NCBI GenBank assembly: GCA_050084985.1 | Contig: JBITNC010000001.1 | Location: 181,412,001-181,476,000 of the forward strand | DNA from: Nageia nagi | Lineage: Eukaryota > Pinophyta | DNA length: 64,000 nucleotides | Reading direction: 5' to 3' | In this document: positions 12,785 to 24,446 of the stretch, one piece after another | Position numbering within the stretch: position 1 is the first letter of the stretch | Layout of the letters: every line of letters begins with the position of its first letter | Made by a program: the position numbers and the translations under genes | The notes under the pieces: generated by a model | Database searches by the model: none | The model's input: only the letters and a program-made list of their open reading frames with translations | Told to the model about the DNA's origin: nothing

Positions 12785-13334
12785 CTATTCCTCTCTTTTG
12801 CACACCATTGATGGCCTAAAATTAGTATTACATGCTATTAATAGTGTGATATTCACCTCACCTAAGGCTCCTAGTTTCAACATGATCAAAACAAATTTTT
12901 TAGAAGAATTTACAAGATGTTTTACATGACCAATATTGACCAAAGGTAGCTTTTTCCTATTTTTATGTGCACTAGCTAAAAACATCTTTCCATCTTTCAC
13001 CAATCACAATTTGTTCATTCTTTTTGTAATAAATGTCATCTCTATCCCACATATAAGGGTTACCAAGAATAACACCATAAATTTCTAAAGGAACAACATC
13101 AACCACAACTTCATCAATGTACTTTGTACAAATGGAAAATTTTAACTTACATTTCTTGGTGTCTTGTAAACTAGTATTGAAATGCACCCAACCCAAAGTA
13201 TATGGATTTGAATGGTTGAAAGTTTCCAATCCTAAATTACTTACCATAGTCTTTGAAATCAATTTTTCTTGAGAAACTAGATAAGAAATGCAATCTACTT
13301 TGGTTATCTTGATTTTGATTTTGTGGTGGAACAA
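12785..13334 (-). pseudogene. Protease region of element E
   Basis: Two overlapping open pieces, 13334-12972 and 13003-12785, in different frames. The first carries 'DCISYLVSQEKLISKTMVSN', where protease normally has the D-S/T-G loop, then 'NLGLETFNHSNPYTLGWVHF' and 'VVPLEIYGVILGNPYMWDRD'. These follow the catalytic loop in plant Ty3/gypsy proteases. The active-site triad is not intact. A frameshift near 12990 separates the pieces. It lies between the Gag zinc knuckle and RT. Confidence 0.7.
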
Positions 13335-14300
13335 TTGAATCCTTTATTCTTTAATATCTTGAGGTTCCTCAATGTTTTGAATGGTTGAACAATTTATTCT
13401 CTCATCAACATCTAAACTTCCCTAATTATCATCACATATAAGAATAATAGCATTAGTTTTTTCCTTATTCTTATGCTTATATGGATGTAATTTTAGATGT
13501 AATTTGCAACATTTATCATCAACAGGACCATCTTTATCACAATGACTACAATGTCTACCATCACCTTCTTTCTTTGAAATATCAGTGGTATTATTTTCTC
13601 GCTTACCTTTACCTTTATCTTGAGATTTACCTTTCGTTTTTCCTCCCTTTGAATTAGAAGCTTTCTTGGATTCATCATATTATGTCCTTACTTTACCATC
13701 CTCCTCTAAGTATTGCACTTGAACACACACTTGATCAATCTTGGTAGGATTAAACAACATGATAGTCTTTTTGCAAATGACTATGTAAACCTCTAATGTA
13801 CTTCATTAAAGTTTGAGGATATTTTAGTGAAACCCCAAGCAAAGTAGCTTGTTTCCTAAATTCTATAGTGTATTCTTGAACATTTTTCCCTCTTTATTGT
13901 CTAAAGAATTTTTATTTCATTAATTATTTATTATGATGTCCTAATGGATAGCATTGATCTATTAACAACTCCTTAAATTCATTCTAAGAAGATATTTTTG
14001 ATAAGTGTTCATGATTAAGAGTTTCTACATAGCTTTCCCACCAAACTAAAGCATGTACACTCATCTTTAGTCTAGCAAAAGAGATTTTATCAATATCATT
14101 TACAACACCATGAATTTGAAAATAAATCTCTAATTGTTTTAACCAATTGTTCACCTTTTCTGTATTAATCTCTCCTCCAAATGTAGGAATGTCCACTTTA
14201 GCCTCCACTTTGAATGGAACTCTATTTGATGAAGATGATGACTCATGTCTCCCAAATATATCATGATATCATTGAAAAACTTCCTTTCAAAATTGGAATC
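13335..14300 (-). pseudogene. Gag of element E with zinc knuckle
   Basis: The open piece at 14208-13984 begins 'MEAKVDIPTFGGEINTEKVN' and runs through 'WLKQLEIYFQ' and 'LVWWESYVETL', the capsid-like Gag signature of plant Ty3/gypsy elements. The frame continues upstream of that Met with a Ser-rich stretch ('RHESSSSSN'), so the real start is further right. Near 13550-13500 a knuckle-like 'CSHCDKDGPVDDKC' is followed by basic residues. Stops and frameshifts break the middle part. Gag would assemble the particle and package RNA. Confidence 0.75.
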
Positions 14301-14485
14301 TATCATGGTATGAATAATAGACTATTGCTCTACATTATCCATTTTAGTCACCTTGCCCTCTTGACCAATCTCAAGATCCTCTGGAATCAACTTTGTTCTT
14401 AGATATCTCCTCCCAAACATCAAAAAATACATTGCTAGCAACCTTAAATACCCAAAATTTTGGCCCCAAATTTGATGCACATAAG

Positions 14486-14496
14486 TTCTGATACCA
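14486..14496 (-). promoter_or_regulatory. Primer binding site of element E, tRNA-iMet type
   Basis: On the minus strand TGGTATCAGAA directly follows the LTR end ..GATCACA. It is complementary to the 3' end of plant initiator Met tRNA (canonical TGGTATCAGAGC), with a mismatch after the first ten bases. Its position between an LTR edge and the gag start fits first-strand priming. Confidence 0.85.
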
Positions 14497-15169
14497 TGTG
14501 ATCTATAATCATCAAATGCTTATAGCATACTTAGATCCTCACTTATAGATTCAAATGAAAATAGTTAACCATTATGAGATCATACAAATTACATATAAAT
14601 TTGAAAATTGCATAACATGAGTCATAAACTAGCAATCTCAAACACACAATAAGATGAACATAATGATTTTACCATAGTTCACCTAATGTGAGCTAATCTA
14701 GCATGTAATTGGAGCCTTATCTTCTCATTATCTATGGTTATTACAATATTACATGCATAGAGAAATACCATCAACATAATGATAATACAATCTCTTACAA
14801 CTACTACAATTTCCTATAGCAAGAAGAAATAATCTCATAACTACGACAATTATGTAATGACTCTTGGTCTTCCTTCAAACTATTAAAATTCTAAAATCCT
14901 ATAACTCTATAATCCTCATCTCATTGAGAATCAAGAATAATATATGTCCATTAAATAAGCCTATGGAATACTTTGAAACATCAACCAAGGAACCTAAACC
15001 TCTCATTCTCCCAAATGCCAATGTCTTTTTTCAAATTCCTTGCTAAACCATCAAGGTGCACATAATTATGCTTAAAATTAGCAATTTGCACACCATTATT
15101 ACCTAAAATTGAATGCCAAAAAATTGCATATTTTTATCTTCATCTATTCCAAGAGCATGTACCTCTAGA
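14497..15169 (-). repeat. 5' LTR of element E (right end uncertain)
   Basis: The plus-strand LTR edge is TGTGATCTATAATC at 14497, adjacent to the primer binding site. No second copy is in the window, so the outer end cannot be placed; the sequence to about 15169 has no other assignment. A plus-strand open stretch at 14864-15046 has no recognised homology and is probably chance. Confidence 0.45.
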
Positions 15170-15983
15170 TTGAGTATTTCTCCTAAAAAGATAACCTAAC
15201 ACATGATCTAATTCAAATCACTTTATTTTTCTCCCTTGTCTTATATGCATTCTCAATTAAACCATTTTGCATATCATAGTTTATCACCAAGCTGTAGATT
15301 GCTTACATCATAAATATTTTGCAATCCTAGTACAAAGTAGCTATTCTAGGATAGTATTTTATGTTTTTGTTACAGGTATTGCAACAAAAGAAATATCATT
15401 TGAATTACTATATACTTTTTTTGTATTGTGAAAGCAAGTATTACTGTACTTTATGGATGGAGTTTTATATTAATAAAAATGAGATACTTCTTGTTGGTTT
15501 AATTCTGTGTCATGTGTGAGTGCTTTATGTTCCAATTATTAAATGTTACATTATTGAATATTTTATGATTTTCTCCTAGCATTAAATTTATCTATTACTA
15601 TTTGAATGGATAAATGTATGAATGCTATATCCTTCATATTCAATATTCTTCTATATGTATGACTTTGTACACAATGTCTATATAAGAGCACCAACCTACT
15701 TGTTATTTTAAGTTGTTTTATTGAATATATGTCCATTTTTCTTTTAAGCAAATGCTTAGAGTATGAATAATGGATGTTCATTCAAGAGAAATGATAAAAT
15801 ATTAAGTAAACTCATTAGAGGTTACATTCTCAGCACTAAGGTATAAATATTCCATGGGATATGGAATAATATCCCAAATGGAGAGCATAGCTAGGTGTTC
15901 TCATATATCTATTGATACTAGGGGTATTTCATTCTTAGTAACACTAGTTTGATAAAAATCAAAGGGTGTAAAATTTTATCACA
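15170..15983 (+). repeat. Putative 5' LTR of element R
   Basis: This block is about 80% similar by eye to 23590-24446. Long matched blocks include TTTATGGATGGAGTTTTATA (both copies), TGTCATGTGTGA and GTGTTCTCATATATCTATTG. Homology ends sharply at TATCACA (15983 and 24446), a plausible ..CA LTR end. The left edge is fuzzy. Minus-strand open stretches here (15781-15563, 16209-16015) have no recognisable protein. Confidence 0.5.
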
Positions 15984-16319
15984 ATAGTCTTTTGGTCTCA
16001 TTACCAAGGAGGACTCATTTTCTTATCAAATTTATCTTGCTAGAATGATACAAGAACCCTAAAAAATTTGTATAAAAAATGATACTTGTGACTCTGCATA
16101 CACTAGTTATTGAGTAAGTGTTTAAAGTGGCCAATAATAGGAACCAATATTCCTCTTTATTCTCATAACTATCTAATCCTAAAGTGTTATTAAGAACAAA
16201 GGTATGCACTTAGCAATTTCCTAATTCAAATCCAAGCAATATTGTAGGAGTTACTTTTTCTTTTACTCCTATAGTTTCCAACCCACCTATTCAATCATCT
16301 ATTATACTAAATCCACATG
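15984..16319 (+). other. Leader between R 5' LTR and gag
   Basis: About 340 bp without a supported gene. A TTTTGGTCTC stretch starting at 15990, shortly after the LTR end, might be a degenerate primer binding site, but I cannot match it to a tRNA. Confidence 0.3.
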
Positions 16320-18175
16320 TATCCCAAAAGAGACTTACTTAGAAACTTTTAATGGTTAATCTTCAAATGGTTAATAGATGGAGGAATGGTAGGTATATAG
16401 CTTTTGACTTCACTCAATGAAATCCACCAAATGACCCTCTTGATAAAATGGCAAAATATTTACCTATATTTAAAAGAAATAATGTAATGATTGTAGAGGA
16501 ACATATCAACTTATTTATTTAGGCCTTATATATCATTAATGCTAAGCATGAGAATGTGGTATTAAATCTCTTTTATCATAGTGTTAGTAAGGATGCTAGA
16601 TATTGGACACAAGCTTTACCTACTAGTTCAAAAGCTTCTTATGATAGGATGGATGAATTTTTCTTGGCCAAGTATGGGGAAAATAAGAATGAGGAATTAA
16701 TATTGAATGAGATATAAATAATCAAGAAGAAAGAGAATTAATCAACTGATGAATTCAATTAGAGATTTATCAATCTTGTAAATAAACTGCCCACTGATGC
16801 TAGGCCTAATAATATGTGAGTTATTATGTATTACAAACAAGCCTTAGTTGGTGAGATAAGATATGAGTTAATAAATTGGAGATATAAACCTCTAAAAGAA
16901 TGCATTAATGTAGCAATAGACATTGAAAAGGAAATGATAAGAGATAGCAAGCTTAAGCCATATTCCTTAGAGATTGTATTTGAAAGAAAATCCAAGAGGA
17001 GTAATATTACTCCTTCTCCTACCTCTTAAGAGCCCAAACCATCTACTAAGATGTATAAATAGGTATTAGATATCCTCTCTATCATGAAAAATAGGATATA
17101 TCCTATGGAAAAGGAGAAACCTTAGTAATATCAGAGACCATATTATCCATAAAATTAGCCCAATAGACTTGAAGCCTCTTCTAGCAAGAATGATGGAAAG
17201 GTTCCTTTCAAAAACAATTTCGATGCACCTTAAGAAGAAAACATGAAATACAAATAGGTACAAAAGGATGTGAATGTAGTACCTAATACATTACTTAATG
17301 CAAGAATGAGACAAATAGCTTCTTATTACTATCCTATTTATGAAATACCTCATAATCCTAAGCAATGTGGTATCTATTTGAACCAAATGGTAGAGTAAGA
17401 GTAAGAAGTTGTGGAAGAAGAACCTAAAGCAAAATGCATTTAGAGTGTACATGATGAGAATAATGATTTAATTTTTCAAGAGGATATGGATAATGCTAAA
17501 AAAATTTTAACTCAAAATACTATAGGTGCCAATCCATCTATCATAAAAATGAAGCAAGATTTTATAGCAGTGTTACTCACCAAGAACAAGAAGGTGGTTA
17601 CTAAACCAAAAGTTGATATAAATGCTTCCAAGATTAAAAATAGGGATCTTCCATATAATCTAGTAAAAGAGGATCCTAAAAAATAAATTTATAATCATAC
17701 TATCCCTTAAGATAGTGTCAATGTCCCTAAGTCTCATGGTCAATATTCTACAATTCAAAATATAGACCCCCCACCTATTTCTTAAGCTACGCATTTACAA
17801 ATAGATGAAGAGAATCTTAGGGAAAAGAGGATTAGAGAGGCTAAGAGGACTATGTTTTATCTAGGAAGTGAAATGATGAAGCTCAAAGTGTGAATTCCCA
17901 TTGAAAAGCTTATGAAAATTCCTAAGTATAGGAACCTATTGTGTGAATAATTTAAGTTTCTAAATGAAATAGTTTCATAATATCTTCAAAATCATACCAA
18001 GATTATTAATGATAATGATCATAGTAGAATAAAATAATTTTATCTTACTGTCAGGTATGATCATAATGATTATCATTATTGCATTCATAGTTATCTAGTA
18101 GATTCAATACCTATTGTCAATATGATGCCAAAAAGAGTAGTTGATGTATTGGGATTAACTTGCAAAAGTCAATTA
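16320..18175 (+). pseudogene. Gag-protease of element R (broken)
   Basis: A plus-strand frame with many stops. It reads 'NPPNDPLDKMAKYLPIFKRN', 'YHSVSKDARYWTQALPTSSK' and 'FFLAKYGENKN', a capsid-like Gag. A central open piece lies at 16826-17029. A segment 'YEIPHNPKQC' near 17340 stands where a zinc knuckle is expected. At the 3' end the protease reads 'YLVDSIPIVNMMPKRVVDVL', keeping the Asp but not the Gly of the active site. Stops fall mostly at expected Gln codons, for example 'EFN*RF', 'MYK*VL' and 'YYP*N*PN'. The coding sequence ends abruptly near 18180, where element F RNase H sequence begins. The Gag is unlike that of element G, so it is a separate family. Confidence 0.65.
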
Positions 18176-18344
18176 AATGATAGGCAATTGTAGATTTGAT
18201 AGCTAAATTCCCTCATAATGGAGAATCAGTGGTGCATGAAGATTTTTAAAATGAATATCAAGATCATCCATAGTGTCAACAACATGAAGGTTTGATAGAA
18301 TGCCATCAGTGACATGATTTTGATGAAATTTCTATACCTAATGA

Positions 18345-18790
18345 GTACATGTGACTCATGGAAGATGATCCCACTATTTGGATGCTATACTTTGATGGTT
18401 CAAAATGTTCCTATGGAGTAGAGATAGGTATTATATTGGTATCTCCTACAAATGAGGTAATCCCTATGGCCTAAAAACTTGGTTTTGAATGTATAAATAA
18501 TATAGCTAAATATGAGGCACTGATATTAGGATTGAAAGTTATTGGTACATTGAAAATTAAGGACATAGAGACATATGGGGACTCAAAACTTATCATTACC
18601 CAAGTACAGGATATATTTGAGATAAGGGATAAAAACTTAATGCCTTATAAGGTAGTGGTTAATGATTTATTAGATTAGTTTGATAGATATACTATTCAAA
18701 ATATCCCAAGGACTAATAATAGGTATGCAAATGCCATAACAAGTGCAGCCTCTCTAGTACCAATTGAAATTGAAGATGAGGAAATTATTT
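18345..18790 (+). pseudogene. Archaeal-type RNase H of element F
   Basis: The frame reads 'IWMLYFDGSKCSYGVEIGII', then 'NNIAKYEALILGLKVIGTL', 'IETYGDSKLIITQVQD' and 'RYANAITSAASLVP'. The first Asp, the Glu and the GDS Asp are visible, so the catalytic set is largely kept. A few stops interrupt it (for example in 'PMA*KLGF'). It follows a remnant of classical RNase H and precedes integrase, the usual order for this family here. The copy in G at 31345-31780 is very similar. Confidence 0.8.
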
Positions 18791-20141
18791 TGAAAATCCA
18801 TAAGTTAATATCTCCTTATTATATTGAGGATATGCAAAAAATTCATACTTGTTTGATTATAGAGGAGAATGATTTTCAAAATTGGTATTTTGACATCTAC
18901 AATTATTTGAAGCATCAAAAAATTCTTCAAGGCTTTGATCAAAATGAAAGGGTGAGATTGAAAAGAACTATAATAAGGTATGTCATCATTGGTGAAGTCT
19001 TATATTGAAGGTCATTTGAGGGTGCTTTACTAGGATGTTTGACACAACATGAGATAGCTATAATACTATAACAAGCTCATGATGGTTTATGTGGTGGACA
19101 TTTTCATACCAAAGCTTTATATACTAAAATTTTGAGAATTGGTTATCATTGGCCTACTATGGAGGAAGATTGCAAAGACCATGTAAAAACTTGCTTACAA
19201 TGTCAAAAACATGCCAATTTAAAAAAGTAACCTATCCAAGAGTTGCATTCCATTATTTCTCCATGGCCATTTGCTACTTGGGGCATTGATTTGATTGTTT
19301 TGATTAACCCTCATTCAATGGAAGGTCACAAGTTTGTCATCATAGCTACTAAGTTTCCTACTAAATGGATGGTGGCTATTCCAATGAAGTTAGATACTCA
19401 AGATAGGATCATTGCATTCCTTACTAAAAATATTATCACATGGTTTGGTGTACCACAATGATTGAACATGGATAATGTGCCTAATTTTAAATGTAAGAAC
19501 ATGAAAGCATTTTGTAAAAAGTTTCTTATTATGCAAACATTTTCTTTAGTTTATTATCTTCAAGGAAATGGTCAAGCTGAAGCTACTAATAAGACCATCA
19601 AAAGCATTATAGCCAAATCATGGGATCAATACAAGAGGGATTCATATGAATAATCAACTTATGTACTTTGGGCATATAGGACTAGTGTTAGGAAAGTCAT
19701 TGAGGCAACACCTTTCTTGTTAGTGTATGGGGATGATGCTATTATACCATTGGAATTAGAGATCTTATCTCTAAGGATCTCACTATAAGGAGGAATTTCT
19801 GATGAAGATGAAAGAAAAGTAAGGTTATAGCAATTGAAATTATTGGATGAAAATAGAATTAGAGCCATTGAGAATTAGATGTATATCATGCAAAACTCAA
19901 GAGAGCATTTGGGAAAAAGATAAAAGCTAAAGTGTTTAACATGGGAGATTTAGTGTTGAAAGAAAATATCAATAAGACAACAAAACATTATGAAGAAAAA
20001 AGAAAAATTGAACCTAATTGGTTGGGTCCATTTGTTATAGTAGAAGAAATAGGCTTAGGGGCATATAGATTATCATCCATGGATGGCAAAGAAGAACCCA
20101 ATACCATCAATGCTACCCATCTCAAACACTTCTATGCATAG
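18791..20141 (+). pseudogene. Integrase of element F (best preserved DDE in the window)
   Basis: The order is: N-terminal linker (18790-19008), HHCC finger ('HDGLCGGHFH' then 'CLQCQKH'), catalytic core with 'WGIDLIVLINPHSMEGHKFV' (first Asp) and 'MDNVPNFK' (second Asp), and 'GNGQAEATNKTIKSI', which keeps the catalytic Glu. The C-terminal module has 'FNMGDLVLKENINK', 'KIEPNWLGPFVIVE' and 'AYRLSSMDGKEEPNTINATH', ending 'LKHFYA' with a stop at 20139-20141. Five to seven stops break the frame, most at expected Gln positions. Length, about 450 codons, is normal for the family. Confidence 0.85.
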
Positions 20142-20298
20142 GATCAATGGCTTTGTACCTTGCAAAATTTCAAAAAAATATATTATGCAAGGTACTTGTA
20201 TCATGCTTTCTTATTTTCACTTTTTCATGAACTTATTAATTTCCACATAGCTAGCAGTGTGTATTTACTATCCCTACACTACCAATGGTATGTAATGG

Positions 20299-20403
<105 letters not shown>

Positions 20404-20419
20404 GGTAGCATAATATCTA

Positions 20420-20800
20420 CATACCATGGACATAAAATGCAAGGTCATCGATGGCCAATGATATGGCTAGTGAGAATTCACTCACTTAAAATCTAATCGA
20501 TGATGCAACCATGAGCAAAATGTTGACATTGTCTTAACCCCAATGGACAATATAAATTGTTGTGTATCCACATGGTTTTGGCTTTGAACCATACAAAGCA
20601 TAATGTCTTCGAGTCATAGAAATAAGATGTATGATCATTGATGGACAACATTACAACTAGTTAGAGTTCACTTAAAAAAAACCAATGATGCAACTATAAG
20701 TAAATTGTTGATATTGGCTCATCTCCAATGGATGATGTAACTCACTATGCATCCATAATATTTTTATGTAGGGTATGACTAGCACCTTTTTCTAGGTATC
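20420..20800 (+). repeat. 190-bp tandem repeat, two units (element F 3' UTR)
   Basis: Units are marked by ATAAAATGCAAGGTCATC at 20432 and ATAAGATGTATGATCATT at 20622, exactly 190 bp apart. Both contain the TTCACT..CTTAAAA, GATGATGCAA and TTTGAACCATACAAAGCATA type blocks. The same unit is present three times in element G (33250-33800) with the same 190-bp period. The remaining UTR to 21310 has no supported ORF. Confidence 0.85.
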
Positions 20801-21310
20801 TACACTGTTAAGAACTGGAGAGAGGACAAAGAAACCTATGCCATAATTAGTGTGCTCATTATTCATGTGCTATCATCAGTGTGCATATATCATTGAAAAG
20901 TCATCAAAACATAAGATTACCTCCTTTGTTTCAAGGCATGTACTTAAGTGTGATAGCTTCTTATGTATCAAAAATAATGGAACAACCAGATTCATGGTTG
21001 AACAATGGAAGGGGCAAATAGACATTTCATTTTAGAGATTGGATATGGGACCATAACACCACCTAATAGTAGAGTTCCTTCTAGAATAAAGACATCATAG
21101 TAGTTGGAAAGACACAGTTCTTCAAAATTTTCCTTGGTTTAACTACTCAAGGACCTTTCTCAGGGCATTCAAGCCAAAAAGGGGTAATAAAGGGCCTTCA
21201 CCATCATCATCAACATCAACTGATAGTACAACAAAGAGTTCAAAGTTCCTAAAAGTTTTCTTCTAAAATTCTTTTTTGGACATGTAATTTCATTTCTTCA
21301 ATCATACCTC

Positions 21311-21325
21311 CAAAGAGGGGCAAAA
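21311..21325 (+). promoter_or_regulatory. Polypurine tract of element F
   Basis: CAAAGAGGGGCAAAA ends exactly where the LTR begins (TGTAGACACC at 21326). A G-rich purine run touching the 3' LTR is the plus-strand primer site of LTR retrotransposons. Elements C and G have nearly the same sequence at the same place. Confidence 0.85.
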
Positions 21326-21962
21326 TGTAGACACCTAAAAAATAAATTATTATTATTTAAATAATTCATTTTATACCATCAAGGATATTTATTGTAAAAA
21401 GGGGTTAAAATAATACCCAAGGTAATGTAATCAATGTAATGGACTATTGTACAATGTAAGAAGGGATAAAATGTCTAAAAGACTCCTCAAATGATGTAAT
21501 GTGCAATGATCCCAAGAATCCAAGAAGACAAGGATATTGCTATATAAAGATATCAATAGCAATGTAAAGAGGATGAGCCAAGAGTATAAAAGGATCCTAG
21601 AGAGACTCTAACAAATGTAATATCACTCTATCCTAGCCAAAAATGGTGTTTTGTAACACCACCTCTATATAGATATATTAAACCCTTCATTTCACTCTTG
21701 CATGCTTTTATTCCATTCATAATTCTATTTATTCCATGATGCTATTAGTGTAACACTTATGGGTCATTGATGGTATTCATATGGATAAATGCATGTTCAT
21801 GTTTGATGAATGGACTTCTTTATGAGATGTTTATACAACTACAATGAAGGTACATTGATCATCATTATTTTTTATTTTCATATTTTTAATATATGCTTCA
21901 ATAAAATATCATAGATAAATAGTGCATCAATAATATTATTTATGCATTATTTGAGGTATACA
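21326..21962 (+). repeat. 3' LTR of element F (637 bp)
   Basis: It starts TGTAGACACC after the polypurine tract and ends ..GAGGTATACA. Its sequence is homologous to the 601-bp LTRs of G, for example GGGTTAAAATAATACCCAA and ATGGACTATTGTACAATGTA. No 5' partner is present. A TATA-like TATATAAA lies at 21541-21548. Confidence 0.85.
21541..21548 (+). promoter_or_regulatory. TATA-box candidate in LTR F
   Basis: TATATAAA about 215 bp into the LTR. The element G LTRs have the same motif 173 bp into each copy (26548 and 34529), so it is a conserved position for the LTR promoter. Confidence 0.5.
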
Positions 21963-21964
21963 TT

Positions 21965-22165
21965 AGGATCCCAAAAGTGATCAACATGGGAAGAAAGAAA
22001 TGCTTGAACCTAATTGGCTTGGGTCCTATTAGATTTTTGAGTTGGTAAGAAGTCATACCTACAATTTGAGTAGTCTAGATGGTCATCAAATATTATTGAC
22101 AATCAATGGCTAAAAGCTCAAGAGGTACTATCCATATGATCAAGAAAATAGAGGTGTTTTATTCT
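21965..22165 (+). pseudogene. Integrase C-terminus of element R
   Basis: Immediately after LTR F the plus strand reads 'HGKKEMLEPNWLG', then 'IFELVRSHTYNLSSLDGHQI' and 'KLKRYYPYDQE'. This is the SH3-like C-terminal module found after the DDE core in plant Ty3/gypsy integrases. It duplicates the module already present at the end of element F (20000-20141), so it belongs to another element, most simply R. Its N-terminal remainder is missing on the left side of F. Confidence 0.65.
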
Positions 22166-23589
22166 TTTTATACATACAAATTTTTAAATACTTCTTTTGT
22201 AGTAAGTTAGGATTGTTGTCAGAACTTTTTATTTTGAACCAAATTAGAGTAGAAAGGTATTAGAATTAGAAATTTTAAATTTTCCAAAGATAGCTATGGT
22301 TCAAAATTACATAATTAACTCAACAATTATCTCATACAGAGACTATGTTAGCACACCTATAAAGGTACCAAATTTTTGCAAATAATTTTACACATTTGCA
22401 CCAAAAACCTAATCCAAATAGCTCTAGCAATGTTTTAAATTGTGTCAAATAGTTTGTAGGTATCATTTTATTTTATTATTTTTATCCTTGAAAGCCTTAG
22501 AAAATATCAAGTTGCTCCATCTCATAAGGTTTCTTTTCTTGATCGCATAACTTTGTTTAATTTTGGTGAAGATCTGATAGTCTTGGAATGAACAAACTTT
22601 TTTAGAATAGAGAAAAATAGAATAATTTTATACTTAGCCATTTTTTGAATATTTTCTAGAGTATTTGATTCTGCTAGAGATCTAGTATAGTGGAACTAAC
22701 AAAATTTCACAAGAATAACAAAGAAATCAGAAGCAAGTATGAAAAATAAATTTTAGTAGATCATATCACACAAAGTGGAGCATAACATATTTTATTGAAA
22801 TAGTGATAGAATCAAATAGCTTTATTTTCTTCAACACAAGTCCTACTATTGGTGGTTAATCACACATCATGGTGAATCATAGTTAAATTAATCACCTAAA
22901 ATATTCCAATTGTAAGATTCAAGTTTCAACCATTTCATTTGAAGTATGCTTAATTAATTCCCCTAGAATAGTATATTTTCTATTGTATTTGGTTTTCCCA
23001 AGTCCGTATGAATCCATATGCCTATAAATACTATTGAAACTCAAAAAAATATTTGAACTAATTAAAGGTAAATTTAAGTATTGACCACAAAGAAGGAAAT
23101 AATTTTAGCACCAAACTAAAGATGAAATAATCAATTAGGTGTTGAAAATCAAGGGAAAGGCCATAATATTGAATCAAGGAACTCCAATAAAATATCTCTT
23201 GACACCAAATTAGATTTCAAATGCAAGACCATGTTGCTTTCAATCTTATCTACATTAGCCCTTGGGAAAGTGTTGAAATAATAAATAAATATTTTTGGAT
23301 AAATCATTAGTGAGAATAATGCATGGGTTCATGATATTAAAGTGGAAATATTTGATTGGAAAAAGCACCTTCTAGATTGGATCGAGACTTACTAGAAATC
23401 TTTGATCAAAAGTGGTGGCTTTCAAACTAGAATTTTTTCAAATCTATAGTTAAGGTGATGAAAGAGACATCTTAACCATGAAAAAGGAGTGGTAGCAAGG
23501 ATTTTTTTAAATAGAATCAATTAGCTAGTAGGTCATTTGATATTCTTCATACTTATACAAATAAGAAATGAGGAGGATGAGGAAATGGT
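22166..23589. other. Unassigned 1.4 kb (3' region of element R)
   Basis: AT-rich sequence with no supported ORF on either strand. It lies between the R integrase remnant and the right R repeat and is probably R 3' untranslated sequence. A purine-rich run (AATGAGGAGGATGAGGAAAT) near 23567-23586 could be a polypurine tract just before the right R LTR. Confidence 0.4.
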
Positions 23590-24446
23590 ATTTACTCCAT
23601 TTTTGCAACTTAGCTAGCAAGGTATTTTAGTGTGTCATTTGTCTATCATTTATTATATTTTTTTTTCTTCCTTTTCTTCTATGCATTCTTAGTCAAGCCA
23701 TTTTTACATGTTGTAGGGTTATCACCAAGCTACAGATTACATACATTATAGATACTTTTGTTGGCCTAAGTATGGAGTAGGTATTCTAGAATAGTATTTT
23801 ATATTTTTATTACAAGTATTGTAGCATAAATAGATATCATTTTAGTTATTGTAATACTCATTTTGTGCTATGGAAGCAAGTATTACTACACTTTATGGAT
23901 GGAGTTTTATATTAATGAAAATAGTGATACTTCTTATTGGTTTAATTCCTATGTCATGTGTGAATGCTTTATGTTCTATTTATTAGATTTTACAATTTTT
24001 AATATTTGATGGTTGTTCCTCCTATCATTTAAAAATTTATATGTTACATTATTTTAATGGATAAATTTATGAATACTATATCCTTTCATATTCAATCTTC
24101 TTTATGTTGTGTATGACTCTGTACCCAATATCTAGATAAGAGGATTGGTCTACTTGCTATTTTAAGGTTATTTATCTTGAAGATAATTCCATTTTTCTTT
24201 TAAACAAACACTTAGAGTAGGAATATTGATGAGTTCATTCAAGATAAATGAAAAGCATATTAAGAGAACTCATTAGAAAATTACATTCTTAGGAATTTAG
24301 GGAACAAATATTCCATGAGATGTGGAATAATAGCCCAAAAAGGAGAGCATAGCCAAGTGTTCTCATATATCTATTGATACCAAAGGTATTTCATGGTTAG
24401 TGAAACTAGTTAGATGAAAATAAAAGAGGTGTGAAATTCTATCACA
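23590..24446 (+). repeat. Putative 3' LTR of element R
   Basis: This is the second copy of the repeat at 15170-15983, in the same orientation. It ends ..TATCACA at 24446. By eye it differs from the left copy at roughly one base in five over the aligned core, much more than the LTR pairs of C and G, so R is the older insertion. Confidence 0.5.

Larger units (their letters stand above)
12261..14496 (-). mobile_element. Element E: internal region of a chromovirus-like Ty3/gypsy element, cut in RT
   Basis: A minus-strand element with primer binding site (14486-14496), gag, zinc knuckle, protease and the first part of RT. The RT is cut off at 12261 by the insertion of element A; the remainder of E should lie left of the window beyond A. 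The initiator-Met-type primer site and the RT motifs suggest a chromovirus-type lineage rather than Tat. The clade is not certain because integrase and chromodomain are missing. Confidence 0.7.

Noticed and set aside
14864-15046. Plus-strand 60-codon frame in the LTR E region
   Set aside because: No recognisable motif, no neighbour in phase, and it lies in LTR sequence.
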